Below are positions 1-12,347 of a stretch of 64,000 nucleotides of DNA, one piece after another. The notes beneath the pieces were generated by a model, which did not search any database, was not told the DNA's origin, and worked only from the letters and a program-made list of their open reading frames with translations. This DNA is from Benincasa hispida. Its lineage: Eukaryota; Streptophyta; Magnoliopsida; Cucurbitales; Cucurbitaceae. Made by a program: the position numbers and the translations under genes. Location: the NCBI RefSeq assembly GCF_009727055.1, contig NC_052350.1:34844023-34908022 (forward strand), given 5' to 3'. Positions within the stretch are counted from its first letter, which is position 1. Each line of letters begins with the position of its first letter.

Positions 1-164
1 TCCTGTTTATGTCTCCACATAAAGTCCAAGTACTCATAATAATAGCCAAGGGTTCGTAGTTTAATTGGATTTAGAATAAACAATTAATTCACTTGAATAA
101 CTTCATATGTACTAAAGTTCACTTATTTACAAAAACTACGAATTTTAGGACATACAACCCAACA
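1..164 (-). repeat. 3' LTR of copia element, truncated by window
   Basis: The 164 bases match 7936-8099 almost exactly. On the minus strand the LTR starts TGTTGGGTTG at base 164, directly after the polypurine tract. The other LTR reads TATTGGG at this end, so its terminal dinucleotide has mutated. The remaining about 1.7 kb of this LTR lies left of the window. Confidence 0.92.
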
Positions 165-177
165 AACTCCCACTTGG
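165..177 (-). other. polypurine tract of copia element
   Basis: On the minus strand AAGTGGGAGTT lies immediately before the TGTTGGG start of the 3' LTR, the position where plus-strand DNA synthesis is primed. Confidence 0.75.
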
Positions 178-287
178 ACTAAAACTCCTAGTGGGTTACA
201 ACAAAGTTGAGTACAGGAAGAGAAATCTAAATACAATAAACTAGGGCATCCCATACCCACAATTTTAATTTCTCCCACTTGCCCTAT

Positions 288-1745
288 TTATTCTACTCGT
301 AGTCTTAAACTCTTCAGGTGGCCCTTAAAAACAGTAGCCGGGAGGGCCTTTGTAAATGGATTAGCAATGTTGTGCTCATATGCTATTTTTCTCACAATAA
401 CGTCTCCTCTTTGCACAATTTCTTTGATGAGATGGTATTTGCACTCAATATGCTTTTTGCACTTATGGTTTCTTGGTTCTTTGGAGTTCACTACTGCCCC
501 ACTATTATCACAATGTAAAGTGATTAGCAGATGCATGTCTGGAACAACTTCCAGATCATTCAGGAACTTTCTAAGCCATACTGCTTCTTTGGCTGCCTCG
601 CATGCAGCAACATATTCTGCTTCCATTATGGAGTCAGCAATGCAGCTCTACTTAATACTTCTCCACACTACTGCTTCTCTATTAAGAGTGAATACCAATC
701 CTGAAGTAGATCTCCTTGAGTCTATATCGGTTTGAAAATCGGGATCAGTGTATCCGGCAAGGATCAGATCCTTATTTCCATACACAGGCATGTAGTTCCT
801 CGTTCTCCTTAGATACTTGAGGATATTCTTAACGGCAGTCCAATGTGCAAACCCGAGATTGGATTGATACCTACTGACAATTCCTACTGCAAAACAAATG
901 TCTAGTTGTGTACATAGCATTGAATACATCAGACTCCCGATAGCTGATGTGTAGGGAACTCGTCTCATATCCTCGACCTCTTGAGGTGTCTTAGGACATT
1001 GTTCCTTTGACAATAGTATTTCATATCTGAAAGGTAGAAGACCTCTCTTGGAATCCTGCATCTTAAACCTAGACAACACTTTGTCTATATAAGATGCTTG
1101 AGACATAGATAGCGTTCTATTCTTGCGGTTCCGAACTATTTGGAGCCCGAGAATATACTGAGCTTCTCACATATCTTTCATCTGAAATTGAGTTGCTAGC
1201 CAATTCTTAATGTCAATAAGGTATCCTACATTATTTCCAATAAGTAAGATATCTACATATAGAATAAGAAATGCTACAGTGGAGTTGATGATCCTTTTGT
1301 ATACACAAGGTTCATCAACATTTTGTTCAAAGCCATAAGATTTGACTGCAACATCAAATCTCATATTCCAGGATCTAAATGCCTATTTTAATCCATAAAT
1401 GGATCTATTCAGCCTGCAAACCTTTTGCTCCTGACCCTGTTCTATGAACCCTTCTTGTTGGACCATGTAGTTATTCTCTTCAAGATTTCCATTTAGGAAG
1501 GCAGTCTTACATCCATTTGCCAAACTTCATAATTATAAAAAGTGGCAATGGATAAGAGTATCCTTATTGATTTTATCATAGCAATAGGTGAGAAGGTTTC
1601 TTCATAGTCTACATCCTCCACCTGGGTATAACCCTTTGCTACTAATCGAGCTTTATATGGTTTCGTTTATGTTTGTAAATCCATTTATAACCAATAGGTG
1701 TTACCTCATCAGGTTGATCTACAAGTTCCCCAGACTGAATTGAAG
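288..1745 (-). pseudogene. copia reverse transcriptase and RNase H, broken
   Basis: These are the RT and RNase H domains of a copia polyprotein, which would copy the element RNA into DNA. From the minus strand, RT begins near 1745 after a frameshift at the end of integrase. The piece at 1364-1167 holds the catalytic box, but it reads YVD-ILLIG, so one of the two catalytic aspartates is missing by an in-frame loss of one codon. The piece at 1106-648 and the RNase H piece at 626-288 (MEAEY at its start, then HCDNSGAV and HIECKYH) are in separate frames. RNase H ends at the stop just right of 288. Loss of the catalytic Asp plus several stops means it cannot be active. Confidence 0.9.
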
Positions 1746-3365
1746 TATATAGACTCCATTTTGAGGGCCATGGCTTTAACCCACTGATCTCGATCAACAT
1801 CATTCATTGTCTGTTTATAGGTCAATAGATCCTCTAAGCCATCATCAGGTATGATGACTTCGGTTTCAGCTAAACCTATATAGCGGTCAGGCTTTCTAAC
1901 AACCCTCCCACTATGTCGAGGCTCTCTCAACTCTTGAGATGGACATGACAGACTAGATGTGCTTGGTCTATCAATGACTCTTGTTGATTGGCCAGTTTGA
2001 TCAGCAACTCTTGGTGATCTATCTATAGAATTTTTTGAAATCTCTTCTAATACTAGTTTACTCCGTGGTTTATGATCACGTATGTGGTCTTCCTGTAGGA
2101 ATGTAGCATTTGTTGATACAATTACCTTTTCATCTTGAGGATCATAAAATAGCCCACCTCTCATTTCTTTAGGGTATCCTATAAATAGGCATAATTTTGA
2201 ACGACGTTCCAATTTTTTAGGATTTTGCACCAACACATGTGCTAGGCAACCCCAGATTCGGAAGTGACGTAAACTAGCTTTATGCCCTGTCCATAACTCA
2301 TAGGGTGTTTCTGAAACACTCTTAGAGGGAACATTATTCAAAATATAAATCGTGGTCTCCACTGTGAATTCCCAAAATGAGTTAGGCAACGATGCGTAAC
2401 TCATCAGTAAACGAACCTTGTCTAACAAGGTTTTGTTTCTCCTTTCAGATACATTGTTCTGCTGTGGCATACTAGGTGCAGAGAGTTGAAACTTAATTCC
2501 ATGTTCTATCATATAGTCCTGGAATTTTAAGTCCATATACTCTTGACCTCGATCAGATCGAAGTGTTTTAATAGTTTTACCTAATTGGTTCTCAACCTCG
2601 ATCTTAAATTCCTTGATCTTTTCAAGGGTTTCAGATTTATGATTCATTAGGTAAATATAACCGTACCTTGAATATACATCAATAAAGCTGATGAAATATT
2701 CACACCCTCCTCGAGCCTTTACATTCATTGGTCCACAAAAGTCTGAATGCACGAGTTATATGGGTTCTTTGGCTCGAAGACCTTTTCCAGTAAAAGATCT
2801 CTTTGTCATTTTTCCCTCGAGACAAGACTCGCATGGTGGCAGAGAGTTATCTTCTAACTTGTTTAGAAGTCCATTCTTGACCAATCTCTCAATCCTATTG
2901 AGATTAATGTGACCAAGTCTTAAATGCCAAAGATAAGTACTTTGAGAAATGCGTCGCCGTTTTGTTTGAGTTTCAGCTGTTTTAAATATTTAAGTATTGT
3001 AAATAGCCTTAACTCTGGTTGCTTTTAACTTATATAAGTTATTATTTAAGTTTGCAGAACAAATTTGTACACCTCTTTTAGTAATGAACGCTTCATTAAT
3101 TTCAAAAGAAACTTTGTACATATGTTCAATCAAACAAGAAATAGATATTAAATTCCTCTTGCAAGAGGGTACATACAGAACATTTTCTAAGTATATATAT
3201 CTATTTCCAAAAAACAACTTTACATCTCCCATTGCCAAAGCTGAGATGTGCTCCCCTGATCCAACCCGAAGAGTTATCTCACCATGTCCTAGTTGTTTCC
3301 AGGAACTAGTTTTCTGAAAAGAAGAACAAACATGATTAGTGGTTCATGAATCTAGTATCCAAGTA
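1709..3365 (-). pseudogene. copia protease and integrase region, broken
   Basis: The protease starts at about 3365 (WILDS). Its active-site triplet is destroyed: the codon after DS is TGA. Downstream, 3238-2990 is the protease end and pre-integrase region. Integrase proper is best kept at 2752-1709 (347 residues open), with HSDFCGPM holding the first acidic residue, RSDRGQEY the second, and the Glu in NVSERRN the third. Thus a D,D,E triad is still visible. After it comes the GW/PDRYIG linker leading to RT, where the frame is lost. The family is copia because integrase precedes RT. Confidence 0.9.
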
Positions 3366-4315
3366 GAATCATTATTCTCAACTATGCATGTTTCTTGAAC
3401 CAATAAATCGTGTTTACCTTGATTCTCTTTTCCAGCCTTCTTATCGGCAAGGTACTTTGGGCAGTTCCTTTTCCAGTGCCCATGACCGTTGCAATAGAAA
3501 CATTTTCCTTTCTCTACAATGGGCTTTTTGCCTCTTGCAGTAGTAGTAGGAGGTGTTTTCCCTTTCCCTTTTCCTTTCTTCTTCTGAATACCTTTATTCT
3601 TTGGGATAGATTTATTTCCAGAGGTAGATCCCTTTTGGAATCTCCTCTTTGAGGTAGTAGCAACATTTGCCTCTGCCTCAGAACCTTTATTTTTCAATAA
3701 GGACTGGTAAATCTGTAACTCATTGAGAAGAGTGGTAAGATTATAATCTATTTTGTTCATCATGGCGTTAGTTTTGAACTAGAAAAAGCTCTTTGAAAGA
3801 GACTCCATGATGAACCCTACTTGGTTATTCTCGTTCATGACAGCCCTGTTTACTTCTGCAATGTTGAAGTGGAACATCATGTCCAGAACATGTTCCCTGA
3901 AGTGGACCATCATGTCCAGAACATGTTCCCTAACATTCGTTCCTTCTTTCATCAGGCAATTGTAAACATATTTGATAGCATCATGCATAGCCGAGGAGGA
4001 CAGTTGTCCAAACAGGGCTTGCAGTGAGTCCATGATCTCTTTAGCGGTGACCATTTTTTCATGCTTTTTGGATAGTATATCTGATATACTTGACAAAATA
4101 TAGACTTTGGCTTTTTCATTAGCCTTCGTCCATCTGTCATGAGCGTCTCGAACAGTTCGATTCGCATTCTAAGCAGGAACTGGAGGACATTCCTCCGTTA
4201 AAACAAACCTCAGATCGTTGATAACTAGTATAGTGTTTAAATTAGATTTTCAAGTTCCATAGTTATCGCCGTTAAGTTTCTCGGAAGCTAATAGTTGAAC
4301 TATAGATGTACTCAT
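3344..4315 (-). pseudogene. copia gag with CCHC zinc knuckle, broken
   Basis: Gag would form the virus-like particle. The likely start is the ATG at 4315 (minus), which opens MSTSIVQLLASEKLNGDNYG, a typical copia gag N terminus; a stop follows almost at once where a Trp codon would be expected, and another near 4170. The central part is open at 4096-3779. The C-terminal part (3763-3344) is Lys-rich and holds a CCHC knuckle CFYCNGHGHWKRNCP. A 33-bp in-frame duplication lies in the middle (see 3866-3931). Gag runs on into the protease, as in copia single-ORF elements. Confidence 0.88.
3866..3931 (-). repeat. 33-bp in-frame tandem duplication in copia gag
   Basis: Bases 3866-3898 and 3899-3931 differ at one position. 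On the coding strand each encodes an 11-residue unit around REHVLDMM. The duplication keeps frame and adds 11 residues to gag. Confidence 0.9.
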
Positions 4316-6188
4316 TGCTGAAAGAAATGAACAAGTTTAATTAGTGAATTTACTCTAAATTTTAATCCAATTAATTTAGCAAGTAATAATGTACCCATAT
4401 TTCATTATCTATTTTGCAACGATACTTCAGTGAGTCAGAATGGCCCCTACCGAAGTCAACCACTCCTTCACTGAATCAAGATACTCTTGACTAAATACTA
4501 ATACCAAAATAACTCTTATTCTTATAGTATTTAGTTTCCGTTTCTTTGGTCAAGAACTTTACTAACACTTAGTAAGTCTTGTAAGTGTATACCCTCCATT
4601 TTCGAATCACAAAGATTAGTATCAAAACAAGCCCTAGAAGGAGAAACAATTGCTTGAAAATGGACCTAAGTAACTCTATCAATTTCTGGAGTTCACGGAG
4701 TTCCGAATCCTATGTTACAAACCCTCCAAAGGGATAGGCGCCTATAAACACCAAGCAGGTGCAACATAGGAATCTCACGGTGTGACGTAATAGAAGAGAT
4801 CGTAGGATGTGTTGACACACACCCTCCACCCACTTACTATGAACTACTTCCCCTATTCACCTTGTTATTGGCCCATGAAAACACTTTCCGAAGGGAGGTT
4901 GCCCAAATAGAAACTCGAAGCCGAGCATATGATGTCACGTTATGACCTCTTAGCGACGTGAGAGCTAATGATAATGTATCGTATACATTATTAATCTCCC
5001 ACTGAAGTGTTGTAATTTAATTGGGTATTTACTTGGTTATATTCCGGCTAAATATATACAACCTAAGTCTAGGTGAACTATCCAAGTATAACGTTTATAC
5101 TAGTTTGTATTAACCTATGATGTTTAAGTGATTTAAATCATTTTAACTCACCTTACACCGCTCTCGCATGCTCATAAAATCGGGTTAACTAAACTCAGAC
5201 GCCAACTCTATCCCCAGGTAGGAGGTGTTCCGTAAACCATCAACTTAAATACCTCCAGCCTTAGACAGGATTTTGCTGGGTGAGTTTTATAAACACAATT
5301 TTACAAGATATCGACCTAATTTTAACTATTAAAAGAGGTTGATTTGAGTTGCACCGGTTTTTCCCTAGGTGAGCATGCAATTATCTTTGTTATAGATTTT
5401 AAAATTCTAATTTATTTTATAACAACAATTCAAAAAACCATAACATATATATACATTTCATTAATTAATATAACTAATTATATTAACACTCATGAAATTA
5501 AAATAATAATGCATAAAATACATTATAACATTTATAACATACATAAAATGCATGAAACATGTTTATCCTATGGTGGGGATTTAAGTCTATATGGCATACT
5601 ATATGTACAATAAATTTAAATTACTTAAACATACATTCATAATGCATAAATAAATTTAAAACACACTAAATTGGACCAGTTTTGGCATTTTTAGCAAGTA
5701 AAAACCTAAATTATTACAATAATAATTTAAAAAAAAAATAGCTTGAACAAGTCCTGAACACTTCGAACCAGCTTGAACCGGCTTGAAACACCTCGAAAAC
5801 GGGCTGAACCGGCTGAAATAGGGTTGAACCGGTCCAAAAAAGGTTGAGCCGGTCAAACTTTGACTAAACCGATCAAAGTTTGACCGTCAACTTCATCTTC
5901 TTCTTCCTCCCGTGAGTTCAACCAGAAGAAAAAAAAAACTGCTCTGTTTTCCTTCTTCATGAGCATCTCGGTTCTCTTCAAGATTTGGCTAAATTACAAC
6001 TCGATAAATCTTGGGAAAAATATAGACTCTTCCCAACTCATTAACGAGCAAACACCTAGATTAATTACAACAATTGGCCACAAATGCAGGGTAAAAAAAA
6101 TGCCAAAGCCAGAAAAACAAATTTAGCTCCCATAAACATTCATCTCATGAATTAAGCCCCACCAAAGCAAATTGAGTGAAATTAATTA
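4316..6188 (-). other. untranslated leader of copia element
   Basis: About 1.87 kb lies between the primer binding site and the gag start, long for a copia leader. I see no coding frame with known motifs. It is AT-rich around 5390-5560 and 5590-5720. A degenerate short repeat with GAACCGGT- and TTGAACC-type motifs lies at about 5750-5890. Confidence 0.6.
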
Positions 6189-6201
6189 GTTCTAATATCA
6201 A
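6189..6201 (-). other. primer binding site (tRNA-iMet type), decayed
   Basis: On the minus strand the 5' LTR end (CTGCA) is followed after one base by TTGATATTAGAAC. It matches the usual plant tRNA-iMet site TTGGTATCAGAGC at 10 of 13 bases. All three differences are transitions of the kind left by decay of methylated cytosine. Confidence 0.75.
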
Positions 6202-6202
6202 T

Positions 6203-8099
6203 TGCAGGATAAATGAGCATGCAGCAGAAGTTGATTTCATCAATTTTCACTCTAAGATGCTCAATTTAGAGGATTAAACATGCAATTAAAAAAGGAAAAA
6301 CAAAGTTTCAAGAACACTTACTCTTGAAGCTCCAAATTCTCCTTCAATTCTTGATGAATTTCAGCACCACTTGGTTGTAGACCACCACAAGAGTCTTCTC
6401 TACATATTTCTAGGCTTAGATTGGATGGTGGGATCCAAATTTTGGTGGTGAATTTGAGAAGGAAGTGAAGGTTGGGAGAAGATGAACAATGGATTGAATT
6501 TTGCAAAATTAACCTTTTATTTCAACAAAATTCTTAATCATTTTTTATGCAAAAATCATCTCTATTTATTAAAGAATAACATGGAATCCAATTCATCAAA
6601 ATGTTGACAACACAAAATGGTATAATTTGTTGGAAATTTGTGAAGAAGACAACCAAGATCCTAGGCCTTAGTTAGTGGAAAGATTGTGGGAAGAATTCAT
6701 TCTTCAAATCGCAAATTAAAATCAATTTTTCAATGAATTTTCCAAAAAAATTGAATTAAAATTGATTTTTAATTTTAAAAAATAATAATAAATAATTAAA
6801 TAAATACAAATAATTTAATATTTAATTAACTTTAATTAAAATATAAATTATTTCTTTCCCACTTGTCCTGATTTTTCTAAAAAACGATATGGAATCCCTT
6901 ATTCATATATAAATTAATATTTAAATCATATTTAAATATTATAATTAACTCTATTTGTCCGTTAAATTCATAATTAAACGTCGATATATCGTATATATCT
7001 TACTTTCATTCCTTAAGCCAAGATTTGAACGGTTCAAACTCATTCACCACACTATCTAAGATTTTAGTCTATTTATGAGCTAGTAGAGGGACCTAATGAA
7101 CCTATAGATCATGAGCTCCAACGATCCGAGATTAACCGGCCAAACTCTTTAACCTAGTTAACCAACATTCGTTAACTAACGGAACACTCCACTAAAGCCC
7201 GTAGTTGCATTCATCTCACTGTAGATATATTTGTGTCCATTTGATATAACCGTCATCGATAAGTCAATCCTTCACAAGTCATTCATAACTTCAGCTAGGT
7301 CAATTATCGATTTACCTCTGAGTTACATCTTTTCTCTTTAAGTACCACTGTCCCTTTAATGAATAATTGATTTAGGATCTAATCACTAAATCCATTCCCC
7401 ATTGAGCCAGTGAGAGGATAGGGCCCCTTGTTCAAGACCCGGGAACAACACTTAAGAGAACAACCTTTCTACTATCCCTAAATTGGTTAGGAGTGAATTC
7501 CGTCTTGCAAATTCTATGTCCCCAGCTATCTACCCAGTCTTATCCCTGGAATGGGAGGAATATTGAGCAGTGCTATTAAGCTTACTCTCACCTATGCAGA
7601 TCAAGGGATAATTCTGAATAAACAGGAGTTCATAGATAGTTCAAGATTCAGATCAAGTTATCTAAGTCATCGTTAAGTGAAATTAATCAGTGTTAATCGT
7701 GAACAGTGTTAATACGTAACAGTGATTATTTCAGGGTCAGTCTTACACAATCTTATTATGTAGAACACCTCGCTCACATGTCTTTACATGAACAAATCAG
7801 GATCACTTCGTTTATGACACCTTACAAAATTTGTAACAATCATGAAGCGGGCCATATTCAATAGTGTCTCCAGGAAGAGGTACCCAACCTGATCCATGTA
7901 ATATAGACTATTTAGGCTACTTACTCGAACTTTGATCCTGTTTATGTCTCCACATAAAGTCCAAGTACTCATAATAATAGCCAAGGGTTCGTAGTTTAAT
8001 TGGATTTAGAATAAACAATTAATTCACTTGAATAACTTCATATGTACTAAAGTTCACTTATTTACAAAAACTACGAGATTTAGGACATACAACCCAATA
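6203..8099 (-). repeat. 5' LTR of copia element
   Basis: The 1897-bp LTR runs on the minus strand from TATTGGG (8099) to CTGCA (6203). The right end repeats window bases 1-164. A central stretch (about 7080-7450) is clearly related to the solo LTR at 12810-14775, which is of similar length (1966 bp). Confidence 0.9.
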
Positions 8100-9165
8100 G
8101 GAAGCTCATCCTTCTGCACGATCCATCCACACTGGCAAGAAAACCTCCATCCAAATCGGTTCCGAGATGTTGGCGCTTGTTTGTATTTGTTTCTATCTCT
8201 TTTCATCATTGTATTTCATCTTCTTTATCTCTTCATTCACACACCATGTATCAGACGCTGAATAGATATATTGAATGTCTCAATCGTTTTCATCACCACT
8301 TCTCTGTCTATTTCCGTTCCTCCGTTTATCGTTTACTCCATAAAGTCTTCTTAATCCCTTGGTATTTAATATGAATTAAACGAGTACTTAATCTATGTTA
8401 AAGAGATAAATGCGTTTAGCTAAGGCATGGTAGACGGCATCTTCATCTGTGAGAGTAGAAGTGCAGATGCCATTCTGATCTATTGAGAGAAGGTTAGAAT
8501 AATGTGTTAACTAAAGCGAGTAATAGTTCGAAAGATGGAAGCAACCTTCATTCATTACGTTCATCTCTGTTTCACCACAAACATGTGGGAACGTGGTCGA
8601 TCATCGAGAGGTGTACGCCAAGGGAAAGTGGAACCATACTTATGTCATTAGCGCAATTAAGTAACTTGCGATGTTTATATTAGTTATTTTTGCTTTTCTG
8701 CTTCACACATAAGACTTGTCAACACATCACACGATCTTTGTATAATCTTCACAGCCAACCTTGACCTCAGAACCCATATCATGAGACCTGTATCTTGTAC
8801 CATTTTAGCTTAGGTTTATTGCACTTTATTTTATTATTGCATTTTTACTGCTTTACTTTACTTTAACGCATTCTTAATACTTGTACAAACCATTCTTTTA
8901 TAAAGTTGAAAAACCTGGTCGCATGTATCATAAACATAACGCAATAACCTCAAACAGTCCCTGTATTTGACCTCGGATCACACCGAGAAACTTGCGGTGG
9001 AATTATACTTGGTTCCAACATAAGGAAACTTGTGACAACGCACAACATACTACAAGAACATTCATTAATAACGCATATCTAGAAGTAGTATTGCATGAAT
9101 TGAGTCAAGGTAGGTCATTATTGCATATCATTGGACTTGAACCGTGCGTGCATATCATCGCATAA
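8100..9165 (+). repeat. Athila-type LTR fragment (same family as E4 LTR), plus strand
   Basis: This is the inverse of parts of 9492-11405, 37729-39641 and 43758-45282, for example the segment around GGCGTACACC and the LTR-end block TGACCTCGGATCACACCGAGA at 8970-9000. It is cut on the left by the copia element. On the right, at about 9165, it passes into an oppositely oriented LTR of another Athila-type family. No gene is seen. The exact right boundary is uncertain by some tens of bases. Confidence 0.75.
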
Positions 9166-9910
9166 ATTCAGCGTTACACTACACTCGTGCATGAAAAATC
9201 ATTTTCCAATGCAAACGCAGTGCTCCTAAGTCTAGGATGCATGTGTTGAATGCAAAAGTGTCCATAGAGCTTATTTCTAAGTCTCTACTCTTTTCCTATG
9301 TGATGATGCAAAATGCATAAAAGCAAGGTAACCGCATACAATCATATTCTATCTCTAGGATGCATGTGATGCGTTAATAGCAAATAGTGCTTATTCCTAA
9401 GCTCATATCTCTTCTGTTATGCGTTCTAATCTGACCCTCCCAGGCCTAGATTCTGATCTGACCTTTACTCATAGACAAGCAATGCGTTAGCTGATACGCT
9501 AATTTTTTTGATCTCTTTGTATTTATCTTTAAGCATGTGGACAAATATGAATACGAATGAATGAACAAGTATATGCGTTAAAGATAATTTTATGCGATAC
9601 TGCGTCTAAATATATGTGTTGTTAATGATATGCTCGTTGTATGCGATGGAGTAATGTGTGTCTCAAGTTTCCTTGCGCTGAAACCAAGTATAATTCCAAC
9701 GCAAGTTTCTTTTGTGATAATCCGAGGTCGAACACAGGGATTGTTTTCGTTAATGCATTACCTTTGTGATACATGCAATCGATTTAACAATGAATAAAGA
9801 ATTTGGTTTATACAGGAATATAAATTGCGATGAAGTAAAATTGCATTAATAAAATAAATCTTAAACTATTATGATACAAGATACATTGTGAAGTTGTATA
9901 AAGAATCGTG

Positions 9911-10087
9911 GTATGCGAGGGCAAGTCTTTATGGATGAAGTAACAAAAGAAAGAATAAATAGTAAAAACACCGCAAGTTTGTCGATTGCATTAAAGATNG
10001 TATGCGAGGGCAAGTCTTTATGGATGAAGTAACAAAAGAAAGAATAAATAGTAAAAACACCGCAAGTTTGTCGATTGCATTAAAGAT
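9911..10087. repeat. 88-bp exact duplicate around a single N (assembly join)
   Basis: Bases 9911-9998 and 10000-10087 are identical, separated by one N at 9999. No other copy of this LTR family in the window carries the duplication. It looks like an unresolved join and not biology. Confidence 0.85.
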
Positions 10088-10850
10088 GCAACTAAGGTTC
10101 CGCTTTCCCTTGGCGTACACCTCTCAGTGATCGGCCACGTTCCCATATCTCTATGGTGAAACAGGGATGAATGTGTTGAACGCAAGGTTGTTTCCATCTA
10201 TGGAAATACTTCTCGCTTTAGTTAACGCATTCTTCCAACAATCTCTCGATAGGCAGAATAACATCTTCACTTCTGCTCTCACAGGTGAAGATGCCATCAA
10301 GCATGCTTTAGCTAAACTTAATTATTTCCTTAACAAAAATTATCTCACTCACTTAATTCTTGCTATTTACCCAAGGGATTAAGAAAACAACATGGAGAAA
10401 ATGGATTACGGATGAACGAAAATAGACAGAGAGATGACAGTGGTGATGATCATAACATTTAATACTAAGATTAAGTGTTCGATACATGGTGTGAATGAAA
10501 GAGTAAAGAAGATGAATACAAGTGATGAAATAGAGATTAGAAACAAATACAAAAAGAGTGTCAACGTCTTGACACAGATCCTGAATGGAGATTGTGCTTA
10601 CCGACTTGTGAAAGTGGTAGAGAGGAAAGCTTCCCTCTCAGGCTTGCTTTCCCTGTAGAATTGACCTTCGCACAGAGCTTCAGCTACAGGAATTGGAAGG
10701 ATTCTCTACCCGGAGACTCACCTTTCAGCCTTGTCTCGTGGTTCTTCCCGGATCTACTATGGACAGCCATTTCAGACCAGTCTCTCTCTTAGAATAAGTA
10801 TATGCACGTCTCTATGTATACATGTATGTCTTCCAGTGATTTTGCAGAAG

Positions 10851-10860
10851 CTATTTATAG
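10851..10860 (-). promoter_or_regulatory. TATA box of solo LTR
   Basis: CTATAAATAG on the minus strand, at the same place as the TATA boxes of the E4 LTRs (39093-39100 and 44794-44801). It marks the likely U3/R boundary region. Confidence 0.6.
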
Positions 10861-12333
10861 GTGAGGCTTCACTCTTTGCGTTTGTGGTCCTCACTATATG
10901 GTTAAGGTAGTTTCTAAAATGGTGGAATGAGAAATTCCTTCTGTTACGCAATCAAACTGTCAGAAATGCACAACTGAAAGCTGTACACTTGTCAGAATCC
11001 TCCGTAATTGCGTTGCTCTATATATCTCCGATCGATCGCCGCATGCGGTGATGTTTTTTATTACCACATGCGGTTGAAATTGTGTTAATCGCTAAGCTCT
11101 TGATCAATTGTCGCATGTGTCGTCATTGCATTGATTATCTCTTCATTCTTAATTGATAAGCATAATGCGATGCGTTGTTTATTTTATCTTTGAGCCATGA
11201 ATGCATGCGGTGACTGATTTCCTGCAAAACAAAAGCTGAAACATTCTATTCTACCATCGCAATGGTGTTAGTGGGTCTATTGACGGCATTTCATAATTCT
11301 CGCATTTCTTAGCCAATTTCTATACTATCGACGCAACTTTTCTTTCTTTTAGCTACAATATCTAAATAAAATAGTATAAATAACTTGTATTTCTACAAGG
11401 TATCATTAGCCTATAGACAGGCGTTGCCACAGCTTCACACTAAGCAAATAAGGTTACTCGCACATTCACGCAACGCACACTCTCGATGGGTTGATACATG
11501 CTTCATATCCCTAATCCACATGACTAAGTATGCAATACCCAAGCAATCCCACTAAGTGCTGCAATGAAAGTAAAGATGCTAAGCAAAGAAGATGAAGATG
11601 GAGTTGAAGGGAACACAGAAGTGTATTGAAAACAAATTGTATTAATTTCTTAATCACAAAATGTCATACAATACAATATAAAAAAAGAAAGGGAAATGTA
11701 ATGACAGGCTGGAAGCAAAGACTTGCTTCCAGTGGATGTGCATCAAGGCTACCGGTGGTGCCATGAATGGGCAGAGAAGCTGACTTTCTCGAGATCTAGA
11801 TCCGGTCAAAGGCTCCGATCGTCACTCGGAATGGATGAAGGAGGTGAAGAACTCTCAGCGTCTTCTTTTGGTTTTTCTCGAGGTAGATGCATTGATGCAT
11901 TCATTTCACCAACCTTGCGTTGATCCCATTAGCATGCGTTGTTGCGTAGCCGTAATTATTCAATGACTGCATTCGCTTAATACCGCAATTGCTTGAGGAG
12001 CACAACTTCTATGTGATGGATGCATACGGCTGATTACCGCAACATCCATGCATTGATCGATGCGTTTGCCTTTGTGATGGATTGTTTCTCCGCATGCGAT
12101 CGTCTATGGGTGGTCCGATTTTCGCGTTTGCATCCATTTCCTGTTTTATCTACAAAAATAGAACATTGATCGCATAATATCGCAAAATAATGGGTTGGCT
12201 GAGATTCAACATGCTGATCGATGCAAGCTCACTTTCTCGTGAATTCCTATCATGACTGTCGCATATTCTACCTAACAACCTTCATAATTCTAAGTAAAAG
12301 GTCTAAGATGACATGCATTTCTGGATGTCATCA

Positions 12334-12347
12334 CACCCCCAAACTTA
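12334..12347 (-). other. polypurine tract of E3
   Basis: On the minus strand AAGTTTGGGGGTG abuts the TGATGACATCC start of the 3' LTR. The same tract (AATTTGGGGGTG) precedes the E5 3' LTR at 55158. Confidence 0.85.

Larger units (their letters stand above)
1..8099 (-). mobile_element. Ty1/copia LTR retrotransposon, cut by window edge
   Basis: This is a minus-strand copia element. Its right LTR (6203-8099) and the left LTR piece (1-164) are the same sequence: window base 1 aligns with base 7936. Between them lie, in minus-strand order, a primer binding site, a long leader, gag, protease, integrase, reverse transcriptase, RNase H and a polypurine tract. The order protease-integrase-RT is diagnostic of Ty1/copia. 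All coding parts carry stops or frameshifts, so the copy is dead. It sits in an Athila-type LTR fragment that resumes at 8100. The target duplication cannot be tested because the outer left end lies outside the window. Confidence 0.93.
9492..11405 (-). mobile_element. solo LTR, E4 family, TSD TTAGC
   Basis: On the minus strand the sequence runs from TGATACCTTGTAG to GCGTATCA and is flanked on both sides by the 5-bp duplication TTAGC (9487-9491 and 11406-11410). It matches the LTRs of E4. It lies in the 3' LTR of E3. There is no internal region, so it is a solo LTR left by recombination between two LTRs. Its length (1914 bp) includes an 88-bp assembly duplicate around the N at 9999. Confidence 0.92.
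9166..12333 (-). repeat. 3' LTR of non-autonomous Athila-type element E3, split
   Basis: The LTR starts on the minus strand at 12333 (TGATGACATCC), directly after the PPT. It runs left to 11406, is interrupted by a solo LTR (9492-11405), and resumes at 9491-9166. Restoring the site joins GCGTTAGC to CTATAGAC, exactly the reading at the homologous place in E3's other LTR near 16822. The far end of the LTR is missing left of about 9166. Parts match 15826-17528 and, inverted, 33717-35588. Confidence 0.8.

Noticed and set aside
2691..3652. Plus-strand frames of 73-80 codons opposite to copia gag-pol
   Set aside because: They are shadows of the minus-strand polyprotein.
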